From assembly GCA_900618795.1 (NCBI GenBank), contig UYJD01000004.1:1026605-1090604 (forward strand): 64,000 nucleotides of DNA, given 5' to 3'. Numbering within the stretch: position 1 is the first letter of the stretch; each line of letters starts with the position of its first letter. The DNA is from Cyanodermella asteris. Its lineage: Eukaryota > Ascomycota > Lecanoromycetes > Ostropales > Stictidaceae. Shown piece after piece: positions 8,419-20,466 of this stretch. The translations under genes and the position numbers were made by a program. The notes under the pieces were generated by a model. The model saw only the letters and a list, made by a program, of their open reading frames with translations. It was not told the origin of the DNA and did no database searches.

Positions 8419-11400
8419 TCAATTCACACTCCTCAATTTTCCGACCCTCTCCCACTCCCTGACCATCCCCACCCTCTCCTCCTCCCCCATTCCCCTAACC
8501 TCCATCACCCCCATTACCCTCCTCATCCCCATCAAATACTCCACCCGCTCCCTATCCCCCGCCCTCTGCCCCAACTTGCCCAACTCAACACTCATCCCTT
8601 TAAGCACAAAAGCCGGCGCTTCGATGGCTGCGCTCGGAATCCGGAAATACAAATTCCCAACCGCTTTCCCAAATCCGACAGCCGCGCCGAGCGCGCCGTT
8701 CCGTTCGAAGCCGTCGACGGGGTAGGTGTGCAGACCTTTGATGGCGGAGTAGATGTTGAGCGCGGGGCTGATGGCTGCCTCGCGGAGACCGGTGCCGAGG
8801 GAGGTGATTTGGGGAAAGGGCCGCGAGGATAGGTCTTTCTTGGCGGTGGTCTTGGTGTCGTGTTTGTTGGAGAAGAGGGCGGCGTTGGTGCTGTGGAGGC
8901 CTTCGACAGCGCCGTGGGCTATGCTGATGGGGAGGTCGAGGATAGTGGTGTGTAGGACTTTGAGGGATTTGGACCAGGGAGAGGTGGAGCGTGTGGTGGG
9001 AAGTTTGGGGAGGGATGATGAGGCAGTGAGTGATGGATCGGTCGAGGAGCGGACGAGGAGCGGTCGAGAGGGCTGTTTGGGGTCGAAGAAGGTGGGAGTT
9101 CCGGGGATGGAGGAGGGCGGTGGTTGATCGTCGTCCCAAGGTAGGACTCTCTGAGTGCGGATGGTATTTGACTTGAAGGAAAGATTCGATTCGGAGGTCG
9201 GAGTCGCAGGTCTGGAAGAGACTGCCTTGGAGTCTAAAGGTAGAGCTTTGCGGACGGGAAAGGTATTTGACTTGATTGGTCCCGGTCCGTATGTTGAGTG
9301 ATGTTCGTGATGCGCCGATAATGTCGACGAGCTGGGCATGTGACCTTCTTCAGCCTGGAAGTAACCGGTCTTCGAGGATCCCGCGACGCCATGAGGGGAT
9401 GACTCGTCATACTTCGCTTCCGGCGCACCTGTGATCGATTGTGAGCCAGGAGCTCGCAGGCTGTCCTCTTGAATATTGATCGTTCCGTCGGAAGTAGTAT
9501 CTGGTGGGATCGTACATAATTCAACCGCTCCCTCGGGACAGTCGTCGTCATCCGGCTTCGACGTAGGCTCCGCGACCTTGACCTCGCGTTGGGGATACAT
9601 GTACTTAGGCTTCCATTCAGGCTCGACCACCTTGGTCCTGACCTTCGGCGTTCCAGGCCACGACAGACCAGCCTGTGTCTTCAGAATCAGAGGAGCCAGC
9701 GCTCCATCCACGGGATTCAAGGGACCCTGGTCAACAATCCACTCGCGATGTTTGATGCTATCGACTGTCAGCCACAAGCCTTATCCAAATGTAACCACCC
9801 TGTCCCTAGGTTGCAAGGACACTCACAGCTTCAATTTGTTCAGATCCACCCGACCTGCGTCGTGAAGCACCACAGCCGCAGCCGCCGACAACCTATGCCC
9901 ATTCGTACCAACCCTCCAAACCGCCGGCCGAGTAGGATCAATACAGCACCTCATCTTCCCCGCATGCAGCGAATTATGAAAATGTGCAACCGCCTTCTTC
10001 GCGCCCTGCTCACTGGCAATCACGCTCTGCAAGTGCTGCGCACTGAAAGCGGCCTCTAGCGATAGAGCTTCACGTAGTGCACCGACCAAAGCCTCGACTG
10101 TGAGCCTGCGGATCGGGATCGGGGCAGGGCCGGCACCTATTCGGTGGACCATGGCGCCCCAGAATGGCTGGTCGCCGAAGAACGGGATGATGATTGTCGG
10201 ACGTCCAGTTGCGAGGCCGATGGAGGTGGTGCCGGCGCCGCCGTGGTGGACAACGCAGCTGACGCGGGGGAACAGCCAGTCGTGTGGGACATCGTTGATT
10301 AGTAGGACATTTTCGGGGGGATGTGGGCAGTCAAGATTTGCCCAGCCTCTGCTTATGATGGCTCGGACTTGAAGGATGTCAATAGCTTGGAGAAGCGTAT
10401 TTAACGTCTCACGTGGGTTTTCGAGTGGTATCGATCCGAAGCCGATGTACACCGGTGCAGGTCCTTGAGCGAGGAATTTCTCCAAAGCAGGAGGTGGTAC
10501 GTAGTTGAGATCTGGTGAAGGAAAGCAGAAGCCTGCGATCGAGATCTCGGAGTTCCAGTCGACTGGCTTCGGGATCAGAACCTCCGACCAGAGATATGTA
10601 TGTGGGACCTGCTGTAAGGTTGTCGCGGCCGTCATGGTGTTGATGGGCGCCAGGCCTAGTGTTCGTTCTCGAAAGCTGTTTATCACGTCTCCGAATCCAG
10701 CCCAGACGGCTGTCTCGGCAATTTGGAAGCTTGCCAAGTTTACGAACTTGGGATCCTGGCCTCTATTTTTGATATTTGCGAGCGGGTGCGGAAACGCTTT
10801 TGTCGGAGACCATGGCATCATGAACATGATGTGTAACGGGATGCCGAGACGTTCAGCGCAGTGGATATGTCCATAACTCACCGGATTGGCGATGATCGCA
10901 TCAGCGACAAACGGCGTCACTGGTGTGGTAGATGTGCCACTGCTTGGTTCAACACAGCTCCGCCAAATGCCGTCCAGGATTTCCGCGATATCCTGTCGCC
11001 TCCGACCAATATCACCATTACTCAAGCTTTGTCTACCCGGGATCAGCCCAGGGTTTTTGACCATGTATGTCATCAGAACTTCCGGATTGCCACCAATATC
11101 AAAGAACTCGAGCCCGTGATTCTCGACAAACGACTTGAAGCATCCATGAGTAGCGATCCGAACGCGATGATTGTACGGGGTCGATGACAGGAGCTGTGCA
11201 ATCGGAATGAATGGCTGAACATCACCTCGAGAGCCGACGATCTGGATTACGATGTTCAAGGACGGAGGTGTCGATGACGCGGAGTGGTGATTGTGCTCTG
11301 CTCGGACGCGTCTAAATGACGCTGGCATTAAATCGAAGAATGTTTTGAGTTCTGTGAATCCGCTCAATTCGGCGATCTTGGGTTCAATGGCTTCAAAATT

Positions 11401-11466
11401 TCTGTCTGGGAGGAGGAGAGAGGATGCATCATTGGTGTTGGGTTCCGATATCGAGCGTTCCGACAT
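8419..11466 (-). CDS. Sterol-glucosyltransferase-like GT-B protein (GT28 N-terminal fold plus UDPGT-type C-terminal fold)
   Basis: Two exons, 11466-9827 and 9757-8419, with a 69-nt intron; 992 residues. After a ~75-residue leader, the glycosyltransferase starts at the strand IVIQIVGSRGDVQPFIPIAQ (GSRGDVQP is the N-terminal GT28 hallmark). It ends around the donor-binding motif VHHGGAGTTSIGLATGRP followed by PFFGDQPFWG. These are the features of UDP-glucose:sterol 3-beta-glucosyltransferases of the UGT80/Atg26 type. The GRAM and PH domains of true Atg26 are absent, so membrane recruitment must differ. The C-terminal ~450 residues are mostly disordered Ser/Pro/Thr sequence. They end in a Gly/Ala-rich amphipathic part (GAVEGLHST, AAVGFGKAVGNLYFR) that occurs in fungal members of this family. 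The acceptor is likely a sterol or other lipid; the exact substrate is not shown by the sequence. Confidence 0.88.
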
Positions 11467-14400
11467 GATTGCTTTGAGAGTTCAAGTAAGTCCTAAGTAT
11501 GTCGGTGGGATCAGTCGGTCTTGTTGTCAGTGTATTGAGAGAACAGAATATGGATATCAGGACAGTATGAGAGAATAGAATATGGGTATCCGGACGATAT
11601 GAGATACAGGTAAAGGGAGAACAGGTTAACATAAAACTGGGAATGTACACTGGGGAAGGAAGAGAAATGGTTTTCTGCCATTGAATAAATATCAAATCGC
11701 TGTGCGTCCGAAAAAGCTATGACATGCATGTTAGGCCCCTCAGCGTACGCTACGGCCTTGAACACGCCCGTTCTCGACTCCCAGGCTAGGTAATTGCACA
11801 TTAAAAGAGTCCTGCGCGGATGTGGTGGCTGCTCGTCAGGTCGAAAAATCGGAAGCCTGATGGCGGAGCAATTGAATCGGTGCTTAGAGGACCAATCATG
11901 GCGCTTCGTTTGTCGTAAACTCACGATCGTCTGTCGTTTGGAGCCGTCAGGTAAGGACTGATTCTCACAGAGGGCAACTACCGCATCCATCTACCCTTGT
12001 CTACCAGAGGGGCCGTAGCGTGGCGATGCAGTCACTGCTTGTGTACAGGATAGTGAGTGTACGAGAGTTAGAATCTGGTCGAACATCGCGGCATTATCCG
12101 CCGCCTGCAGCCAAGAAGCCAACAGACGCTAAATGGCAGCTAAACTGCTGGCGTATAGGTGCTCTCGACCGCCGGGAGAGCACTGTTGCCCCTGGGCATC
12201 CGCTGTCATTTCGAATTACGGGTAGGTGCTGCCCCGGCTCTGCTTGTCGGGTTCAAGTTCACGTCTTCACTGTCCAATTGTCAATCATCTCGACATGATC
12301 CGTCTAATAGATGCCTGAGGGAACCGTCAGTTGTCATGTTCTTGGAACTGTCAAATCGCCAGCACCATCAAGAACGTATCGTCTGCTATTGAAGAGACCC
12401 GATATTTGTTTGGTGGGCAAATACAAAAGCGTTGGTGCATCATTTCTTTTCGTGCTTCATTTTTATGGACAAAGAAAATCATCCTATCATCACGGGCACA
12501 ACTGATGGAAGTTTCGTCCGTGAAACCTACATTTGTAGCGGGATTGTAATTATCATCAATGTCATTACTTTCTATCTGAGTGTACCCTGTGACAATTCTT
12601 TTCTACTTGCATCCACACAATCACAGGTATTACTCACGAGAACGGCCTCTCGAAATACCACCATTGTCAACAACCGACAAGGCCATAGCATAGCCAGCAT
12701 GGTGGTGACGAGTCCGACGAGACACGACGTGGAAACATGTCTTCAAAGTCTGGAATGTCTCAGCCTCCCCGAAAGATGCAGAAAATTTTCGCATGGCAAC
12801 ACGCAAACAATGGCATGTGTGGCTGGAACGAGAAAAATTGATGCAGCCGTTCTGGACACGTACAGGCATGAACGAGCTCTGTTTAGGTCGGCAATGGCAG
12901 TAGACTACCCAAATCACGCCTTGCTAGCGGCTCGATCTGGTTGCGATGATCTTAATCGATGGCCTGGCTAGCAGCAATTGCTAGCATCGACAAAGCAACT
13001 CGGTTGCATAGTGACTTCCACCAGTGATAACAAGGTGCCATCGACAAGTCATGTTTGAGGGCCACGCCTGAAAGGAGAAGGACAGCGATTAACCCGCCAG
13101 CCAGCCAAATCATCACACATCGTCATATCCCCTGTCGTTCATTATCTTGTAGTATCCACTTGCGCGCCTGCGACTGACGCTGCTACAGCACTAACTACGA
13201 ATCCACAAGCTTTAATCTCCATGAAAGCTTCTCTGCCATCTATCAGGAATCGGAGCTACAATCAGAAGGAGATGATCGCCACGAGCACTCGGTTCGGCGC
13301 ATGATAGCTCTTGACAGCTTGCTGGAACCACATCGCGGCGGACCCCAGACGCGGCGACTCTGGCGCTGGACGTGCGATCTGCCGCAAGCTTGTTGTGATG
13401 AACCACGAACGGAGTCTGTGCCCGTAAAGGAGAAGCGCCGAGTTATAACATCGCTTTCGTGTTGTGCCTTTCGCTGGATGCAGAAAGGAGCAATGTCGGT
13501 CCCAGTTTCGGCCGCCACAGCCGAGATGAAGGGCGGCCCGGGCGCTAGTTTCGGGGGACAGTGACAGCACATCTGAACGCTAACCGATGTTGAGTTTGCA
13601 CCAACGACAAGCACTCTTACTGCATTTGTACTCTGTGAGATGAAAGGAGACGAACCTGTTTGAACGCTTTAAGACAGCGGCTCAGAGAGGATGGAGATGG
13701 AGGAAAGCATTATCGCAGCCTCCTGGTGTTACTAGGTGGCTTCGGTTGCACGACCTGCATACCGCAATGCAAGCAGAGCATGTGCATGAAGTATAAAACA
13801 AACCTTGTACAATGATGGACTCGCCGTCGCTTGACAGAACAATCGTTGTGAATCTCGCGATGCGCTTATGCCGTAAATAAACATATTGCCATGCGTATGG
13901 TGGCGAAACTAATGTCGCCACAAATAAGCATTGAGACTGTTCCATGGAGCAAGGACCGGTTGACGCGCCATGGCTGACTTGGCCTTCTTGGCTCCATGTT
14001 CCAAATTGTCGATGGTTCTCTGCTTGCGGCAGCCTGTAATAAGACCAGCGAAGTCGACGGACCGCAACACAGTGCCCCCCATCTGTATGACCATCAAATT
14101 CGTATGCTAAAGGCAAATGATGAAAGAATTGGATGATGCGCTACATTATATCTGTGTCCGCTTCAGTTCAGACTGATGCAATTGCTGATATCGGGCTCCG
14201 AGAATGGCAACACTTTGCCACAGTGGCTCTGTCTGACGGATCGTTCTGGGCATAGACACCGATCCGCGAAAATCAACAATATACGAAGAAAGGCTCGGAC
14301 TTCGGTGGGTACACCAGAGGCTCGAGCTCTCATGTACCCACTAGGCTGAACGATTCGACCAAGGAGCAGGAAGTTTGGTTCATATATCATGCAAATGTTT

Positions 14401-15714
14401 TGAGAACGAAGGCGTAGAAAGTCTTACGCGCTAGTTGAGTACGCAGACGACACGAGAGACATTGGCCATGTAGCGACAAGGATGCGTTCATGCTCTGTGC
14501 GGACTTGCAGGCATCTTGTCACGGCCGTGCGATATCGACGGCATTCTAGGTGGCTTTGATGGCTAGATAGGTAGGCCCTTGGAGCCAGGCGTCGAATCTC
14601 AGTGCACATGCGAATATACTTTCAGCCAGTCTGCCTCCAAGCGCATCAAGCATGCCGTCCGTCGCAGATGAAGGGTGTGCCGACCAATTGACGGGGCCTG
14701 TTGGTCGGCCGGCGTGGGCATAAAAACTGCTGCGCTGGGACGAGGGGACGCGCAAGCCGCGATAACGCTGTATGCTGACCACCATGAGAAGCCTGCACCG
14801 TTATCCAGACCATCTCGGTGCGTGTACATAGGGCGATCACCAAGTCTCCGCATGCCTCGAGCTGAAAGTTATTGGGCACTTTGCCTCTTGATGCTATTTG
14901 TGAGGTGTGATTTGTAAACGTTTCGTGGAAGCATCTCGGTCGCTAAAACGGCCAGAATGATCAGTCAGATGCCACAGGTATCAGATTCAGGTCGTAGGCG
15001 GTTGACCTGAGTCTAGGTGAACGACGGACTCGAAGAGCATAATGATACGCTGTGTAGCTTCAGCGTGAGAAGGTCGCGCTCGCAGTCTGTCGTGCGAGTG
15101 TTTGATCGGCCGTCAGTGAGGGAGGCATCATCCAGAGAGTTGCACTGCTGCACTGAATGTCAGCCAATGGGAGGTGTCAGCATAAACATTCGTGGCTTGT
15201 GCGTTAGAGATCAAGACGAGTGCAACAGGGCCGTGGCCGAGGCGAGGCAGCGGAAGTTGGTGAGTTGTGTGCTGTCCACGCCTGTACGGCGTGCCGGCTG
15301 GGCCGAAGCGTCGCTATGCACGTATGCAGGAGTCGAGTCGAGTCTTCAGCAGGGGTTTACGGAAATCGACAACCACTCTTCAGGACAGACGGCTGGACAG
15401 AGAATGCCGCGAATTGGAGATTTCTGGCCCGTCCGTCTGAGGACAGGACTTTCCGGGCACGTCGCTGTCGCGACGGTGAATACGGCGGCGTGCAAGGGCT
15501 CAGCGGAGCGGGCGCGCGATGCACAAGAAGGACGATGCTGAATGAGGGCTCGTTTGGGTGGAGCAGGGTATCTTGTTGGCGGTTGTGTTTTATTGGACTG
15601 CTGGGAGTGTGGGAAAGGGAGAGAAAGGGGCTCCAAGCCGCAAGAGAACTGTGGTGCGCAAATTGCGCTAGGCCGCGACGGGACTAGGGCGCCTCTTCTG
15701 CTGCGCGTCGCCCG
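11467..15714. other. Intergenic region, about 4.2 kb, no gene supported
   Basis: Starts with the promoter of the glucosyltransferase gene and runs to the promoter of the Ecm33-like gene. I read both strands for exon-like pieces with signal peptides, conserved motifs or consistent splice sites and found none. The longest frames (for example 12432-12971 and 15017-15541 plus, 13682-14116 minus) have unbiased composition and often non-ATG starts. Confidence 0.55.
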
Positions 15715-15850
15715 GGCTTCCTTTTCCAAGCTTCCTCTCCTCTCCTCTCCTGCCAGCCTTTTCCTCTCCAGAAAAACCTCGCCTCCCTCTCCTGCCTCCC
15801 TTGCACTCAGCTGCACCCACTCTCGCTCACCACCACGGTCGTTGCCTGCC
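15715..15850 (+). promoter_or_regulatory. ECM33: Pyrimidine-rich core promoter tract of the Ecm33-like gene
   Basis: A long C/T-rich stretch with repeated CTCCT units precedes the gene. CT boxes of this kind sit just upstream of the transcription start in strongly expressed filamentous-fungal genes. The 5' UTR would then run to 16248, interrupted by the UTR intron at 16037-16218. Confidence 0.5.
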
Positions 15851-16036
15851 CTTTTTCACGTCGATTCACTGTCTGCCATTGCCAGCGAGAGGTTTGCAAC
15901 TTCCCTGGTCCAGATACCGACGTCGTTTAATCCCAGTACTCGTTTGTAATATCCACGGAATTCTCGCACTCGCTCGCTTGCTCGCCCCTACTTCACCACA
16001 CTCCGCCTCTTCAGAACCCGCAGTCTAGCCATCCAG

Positions 16037-16218
16037 GTGAGCATCCCAGTCACACAATCAATACCACACTCGCTTTGTCGGCAGAAGCCTTGCGTCCGCC
16101 ATTCTCTACGAGTCAAACGGCGGACCCGAAAACGCGCGTGTCGAAGACCTTCAGATTTCCTCCATCTCTTCTCTATCACAAGCTTGCAGCCACGAGCACG
16201 ACTAACTCATCTCCTCAG
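16037..16218 (+). other. ECM33: Predicted 5' UTR intron of the Ecm33-like gene
   Basis: Donor AG|GTGAGC at 16037, branch site CTAAC at 16202-16206, acceptor CTCCTCAG ending at 16218, 30 nt before the ATG. Length 182 nt. The sequence between CT tract and ATG has no coding potential, so this would be a leader intron. Confidence 0.55.
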
Positions 16219-16248
16219 TAATCGTCTACCTCTATACACAAATCCAAG

Positions 16249-17538
16249 ATGATTGCCAAGTTCGCCATTCCGGCGGCTGCCCTCGCGGCCCTTGTTTCAG
16301 GTGAGCTACATGAAAACAACAGCAGGTTGGTGCATACTAACGATCAACGTTTAGCCGACGACTCCTCGTGCTCTTTCTCCTCCGCGACTACCGTCACCGA
16401 CGCTCAGGGTGCTTCCCAGATCGCCGCTTGCACAAGCATTTCGGGCGACGTTGCATTCGCTCACGGTGCTGCCAACCCGTCCGTTTCTCTCAGCTCCCTC
16501 GAGAAGATTTCCGGCAAGCTCACCTACACCAACGACCCCGATGTCTCGGCGTTCTACGCACCCAAGCTGACCGAGGTCGGCGGGGCCATAAACTTCAACA
16601 ACTGCTCCAGGATGGGTCAGATCAGCTTGTCCGCTCTGCAAAAGTCTGGCGACGTTTCGCTTGTCAACCTTGGTGGTCTTTCCCAGGTCACCACTGGTAC
16701 CCAGTACTCTGAGGCCGGTATGATCACGATCGGCAACACACAGCTGACGGAACTTGGTGGCTTTGGAAACTTGAGCAAGATTGACGGTATTGACATCAAC
16801 GGTAACAACCTGCTGGCTGATGTTACCATGAACATCGGCATGGTCGATATCATCAACATCGGCAACAACGAGCAGTCCAACCAGGGTCTGAACGTTGCTT
16901 TCAGCAACCTGACCACCGCCAAGAACATCACTGTTCAGAAGGCTGCTGCCATCAACTTCGACAGCTTGATGCACGTGGATGGTGTCATGAACATCCAGAA
17001 CGGAACTTTCAGCAGTTTCTCTGCCCCCAACCTTAGCTATGTTGGTGCCCTCTACCTCAGCAACAACGCCAAGATGAGCAACATCTCTCTCCCCCAGCTC
17101 ACTGCTATCAACGGTTCCGACTCCGCTGCTCTCGGTATCTCCAACAACACCGCTCTCGAGACTGTCGGTGGCTTCCCCCAGCTCCAGACCATCAACGGTG
17201 CTATAATCTGGGCCGGCACCTTCAAGAACGCCACTGACCTGGACTCGCTCAAGGTTGTCAAGGGTGCTGTCAACATCAAGTCGACCGAGAACATTGACGA
17301 TCTCTGCAACGAGATCAACAAACTCAAGTCTTCCCAGGTTCTCCGCACCCAGCCCACTTGCACTGGAAGCGCTAAGAACGGTGCCGTTACTGGCGGCGGA
17401 AGCGGAGGATCCAACGGCAACGGCTCTGGCTCGAGTGCTTCCGGTTCCAGCGCAGCAGGTCACGTTGATATCCCCGCTCTCCCGGCTATCAGCGCAGGCT
17501 TCGGCGCTTTCTTGCTCCAGTTTCTCCTGTCGTTCTAA
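16249..17538 (+). CDS. ECM33: Ecm33/Sps2-family GPI-anchored cell-wall protein
   Basis: Exons 16249-16300 and 16355-17538, separated by a 54-nt intron with donor GTGAGC, branch TACTAAC at about 16334-16340 and acceptor TTTAG; 411 residues. The signal peptide (MIAKFAIPAAALAALVSA) is followed by the receptor-L-type, leucine-rich-like repeats of the Ecm33 family. These repeat short strands such as ISGDVAF, LTEVGGAINF, ITIGNTQLTELGGF and LYLSNNAKMSNISL, with several N-glycosylation sequons. A Gly/Ser/Asn-rich stalk (about residues 360-390) leads to a small-residue omega region and a C-terminal hydrophobic tail (FGAFLLQFLLSF), which is a GPI-anchor signal. Family members are needed for wall integrity and apical growth. 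The intron splits the last codon of the signal peptide. It has no stop and a length divisible by three, so unspliced mRNA stays in frame. Confidence 0.93.
   Translation: MIAKFAIPAAALAALVSGELHENNSRLVHTNDQRLADDSSCSFSSATTVTDAQGASQIAACTSISGDVAFAHGAANPSVSLSSLEKISGKLTYTNDPDVSAFYAPKLTEVGGAINFNNCSRMGQISLSALQKSGDVSLVNLGGLSQVTTGTQYSEAGMITIGNTQLTELGGFGNLSKIDGIDINGNNLLADVTMNIGMVDIINIGNNEQSNQGLNVAFSNLTTAKNITVQKAAAINFDSLMHVDGVMNIQNGTFSSFSAPNLSYVGALYLSNNAKMSNISLPQLTAINGSDSAALGISNNTALETVGGFPQLQTINGAIIWAGTFKNATDLDSLKVVKGAVNIKSTENIDDLCNEINKLKSSQVLRTQPTCTGSAKNGAVTGGGSGGSNGNGSGSSASGSSAAGHVDIPALPAISAGFGAFLLQFLLSF
16301..16354 (+). other. ECM33: 54-nt intron, length 3n and stop-free
   Basis: GTGAGC donor, TACTAAC branch site, TTTAG acceptor. 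Retention would add 18 residues just after the signal peptide core without shifting frame. Confidence 0.8.
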
Positions 17539-20466
17539 GCGCACATCAACGGGCTAAAAGTAGTTATGGGAAATCGGAGTCGGTCTTTTTGGGTTCACAC
17601 GGGCGTTCCTTGCCACACGTTCATTAATGTTCATGGATGTAACAAGTCATCACAAGGCGTTTGCAATTGCTTTGTGCTGACTGGTGGTGGAGAAGGAATG
17701 CGAGGTCGTGGGATACCCTTTTCTCGCCTTGCATACAGTTGAGCAAATTACGAATTCTGATAGATACACTGACCCTTTTAATACCTTTTCTGGTACACGT
17801 AAAACCATGCTCTGCTGGTGAACCGAATTCCGACGAGTGAAATCGGGCGTAGTTTCGAAGACGGGAATGATTGTTAGCCACTTATACAAGGCACGCGTGG
17901 AGCACTTGGTGTCTTAAGCCTGCTCGTTTGGCATTCGACATGGTTATGCTGGATGACGTTACCATCTGATCCAGCAGTACAGGCACAGATGTGACTGTTC
18001 CGGGCTTCGACTTCAATTGTTTTTCATATACAATTAATGATAAACACCTATGCTCAAGCTGTCATTTGACGTTTCCAGAATCAAGGGGCATAATCAGGTG
18101 CGGTTGTTGCTGCAAGGTCGGCCTTGGCGTTCTTTCGCGCTGCTCTGCAATTCGATTTACACTGCACACATCGTCCATTCTCGCTGACTCTTGTCAGCCC
18201 GCTACCCTGATTCAAATCAAAGTCGCGTCCTCCGTGGACTGGCCTACATCAGGAGGACTCCTCGCTGGTGCGACTGGAAGTAAGGTTGTAGAGCTATCTA
18301 TTTTCGTATGCAGGTCTCCTGTCGTGCGTCTCGGTGAACCAACCACACCTGCTCGGTTTGACCTACCGGTATGCAGACAACCGCTGTCATGGTTGATCCT
18401 GATAGCAGGCATATCCATTTGCCTTGCAGGTTTCAATGTCAATCCGTCAAGAAAGCACCATGAAAGCCTACAATCTGGCTCAGTGTGAGCCGTCAGAAGA
18501 CCAGTACACGGCAGCGGATGGAATCAACTTGACAAGACCGAGACCTGATCATCAAAGACATTTCATTCGAACTCCTATGACCCAATTTCATGGACAGGTT
18601 CGATTACTTCACAAGGATCTGACACATCAAATTGGCTTTGATGCCTCCGACCAGCCGAAGGCCCGCGGGCCACAAATGGACTGTTTGCTACTCCCAGCCT
18701 TACCAAAGGTACCAACACAGCCGGTCAGTGCGTACCCTGCTGCGTCTGGGATACAGTTCCACACTTGGTCAATTACCGAATATCGCTGCCCTCAAGATTG
18801 TATAACGTGCTTAGAGTCCTCTGAGTCCGTCTATGTATTCTCCTAGTTATCTTGCGGCGGTCTCTGCATGATGAGAGCGCGCTGGCCTGCTGGCCCGCGA
18901 AGCCGGCAACGGCCACTGTCCTCAGATTGGCAGAAAGACTGCCTGTGCGGCTCCTAAACCAAGATCAGTGTCCTCATGGGGCCGCTATATTTGCGAAATA
19001 ACTCAAGGCTGTGGCCACAAGCCCCGTCAAAGCTTTTGGGGGGGTTTTTTCCCCCAGACGAGCTATCATTGCTCGAGACCAGGAATGTGGCTGCTGTAAG
19101 CAGGCAACGCTCGAGGACCGACGACCTCCAGAATTCGCCAATGCTTCGCTACTGTCATGATGTCAATACTGGCGCTCGGTGAATGTTTTGGACCTTCTCA
19201 GTATCGGAATTCGAGGCACGTTTACACAGCTCGTGAACAACCTGGCACTCGTCGCGTTGTACAAGCAATGGCTCATCCTGTGCCTGACAGCTGATGCCGA
19301 GATCGAGAGCTCAGGCTACTGTTGAGTGTGTCCACGTATTATGTGGACTGCACGGAATGCGGCTCAGCCATTCCGAGCACTGAAAGGACAGTTGAAACGG
19401 AATGGCCGTCCGACTCCGTCCGTCACGATGGGGCTGGGATCGGGGTCCAGGTGTGCCGGGTAGACTCGATCGAAGTGCCAGGCTGTCATACGGTGCAAAA
19501 CCACTGCAATTGCCAGAGGTATCGGCCCCGAGCCGGTGCTCCCACGGGGACCATCGAACGCATCGCACCCGGGCACGGCTATTGGCCGCGCTGATTATTC
19601 TCACAGGGTTCGCCATCATTACAGCACATTTGACAGCTGACTCTCCACACGGAGGAACGCCAGACCTTGGTATCGAGGCCTCATGTGCCTGGCGGATCGC
19701 ACCGGACAATGACCATGGTATGACATTCGACAGAACCCCTCGCGTCGACGGTTGACAGGTCAAATTATCCACCGGGAAGGGATTCCCGGAATCCCCCCCC
19801 GTGGAGGCTCGAACGATCCCGCCCTGTCCTACTTCCAAATATTGGACGTGCATGAGACTCTAGACGGAGGCATTCGTGCGTAGGCACCTAACAGTATCCG
19901 AAATCTGGATGGCGGATACTCCTGTCATTTGTAAAGCCAAAAGCTACCAAGCTTCACACCCTCTCGTTTGTTTCCCAACACTTCTATCGATCCCAGCAAA
20001 GCATTGGATGGTGGTAAGGGACTGACATGGTAGGAACAACCTCTGTGGAAGGCTGTCGCTGCTGTTCTGAAGGATCGATGCAAGGGCTGAATCTCGAATC
20101 ATCTCCTAGGCACCTGATGCGCCGGAACCTCCACTATCTGCATTCGCGCCGGGGCTGTTACACACTCCCACATCGAACCCTTCCCTGAACTTTTCGAGCA
20201 GATGCAGCTTTCAACCGCGGTCATCCTCGTGCAACTCGTTTGCCTCACAGGCGAGGCTTTTCCCTTTCCAGCCTGTCAAACTTGATCAGCTGTCTGTAGC
20301 TCGTCGTGTGTGACATATATAGCTCAATCGCTCACCCCAATATTGTTTACCCGCAAGCAACATCACTCCATCTGCTTCACTTTCATTGCTCCTCGCTTGG
20401 GTTGGTCTTTTGTTTTACGTTGGTTGGCTATCTGATTTTTGTTATTCGTTTGATCACTGTTCTATC
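17539..20466. other. Intergenic region, 2.9 kb, no gene supported
   Basis: Contains the 3' flank of the Ecm33-like gene and the promoter of the following gene. A G7-T6-C5 inverted repeat lies at 19038-19055. Frames such as 17991-18488 and 19311-19853 look like chance. Confidence 0.55.
20316..20322 (+). promoter_or_regulatory. TATA-like box
   Basis: TATATAG sits 145 nt upstream of the chosen ATG at 20467, a plausible distance for a fungal gene with a ~100-nt leader. Confidence 0.4.

Noticed and set aside
12432-12971. 179-aa plus-strand frame
   Set aside because: No motif, no signal peptide and mixed composition; the opposite strand is also open.
17991-18488. 165-aa plus-strand frame with several Cys
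   Set aside because: No signal peptide or spacing pattern typical of secreted Cys-rich proteins; chance frame.
20386-20466. N-terminal extension of the 330-aa protein with a hydrophobic segment
   Set aside because: It begins with TTG, not ATG; it would create a spurious signal anchor on a protein that otherwise looks soluble.
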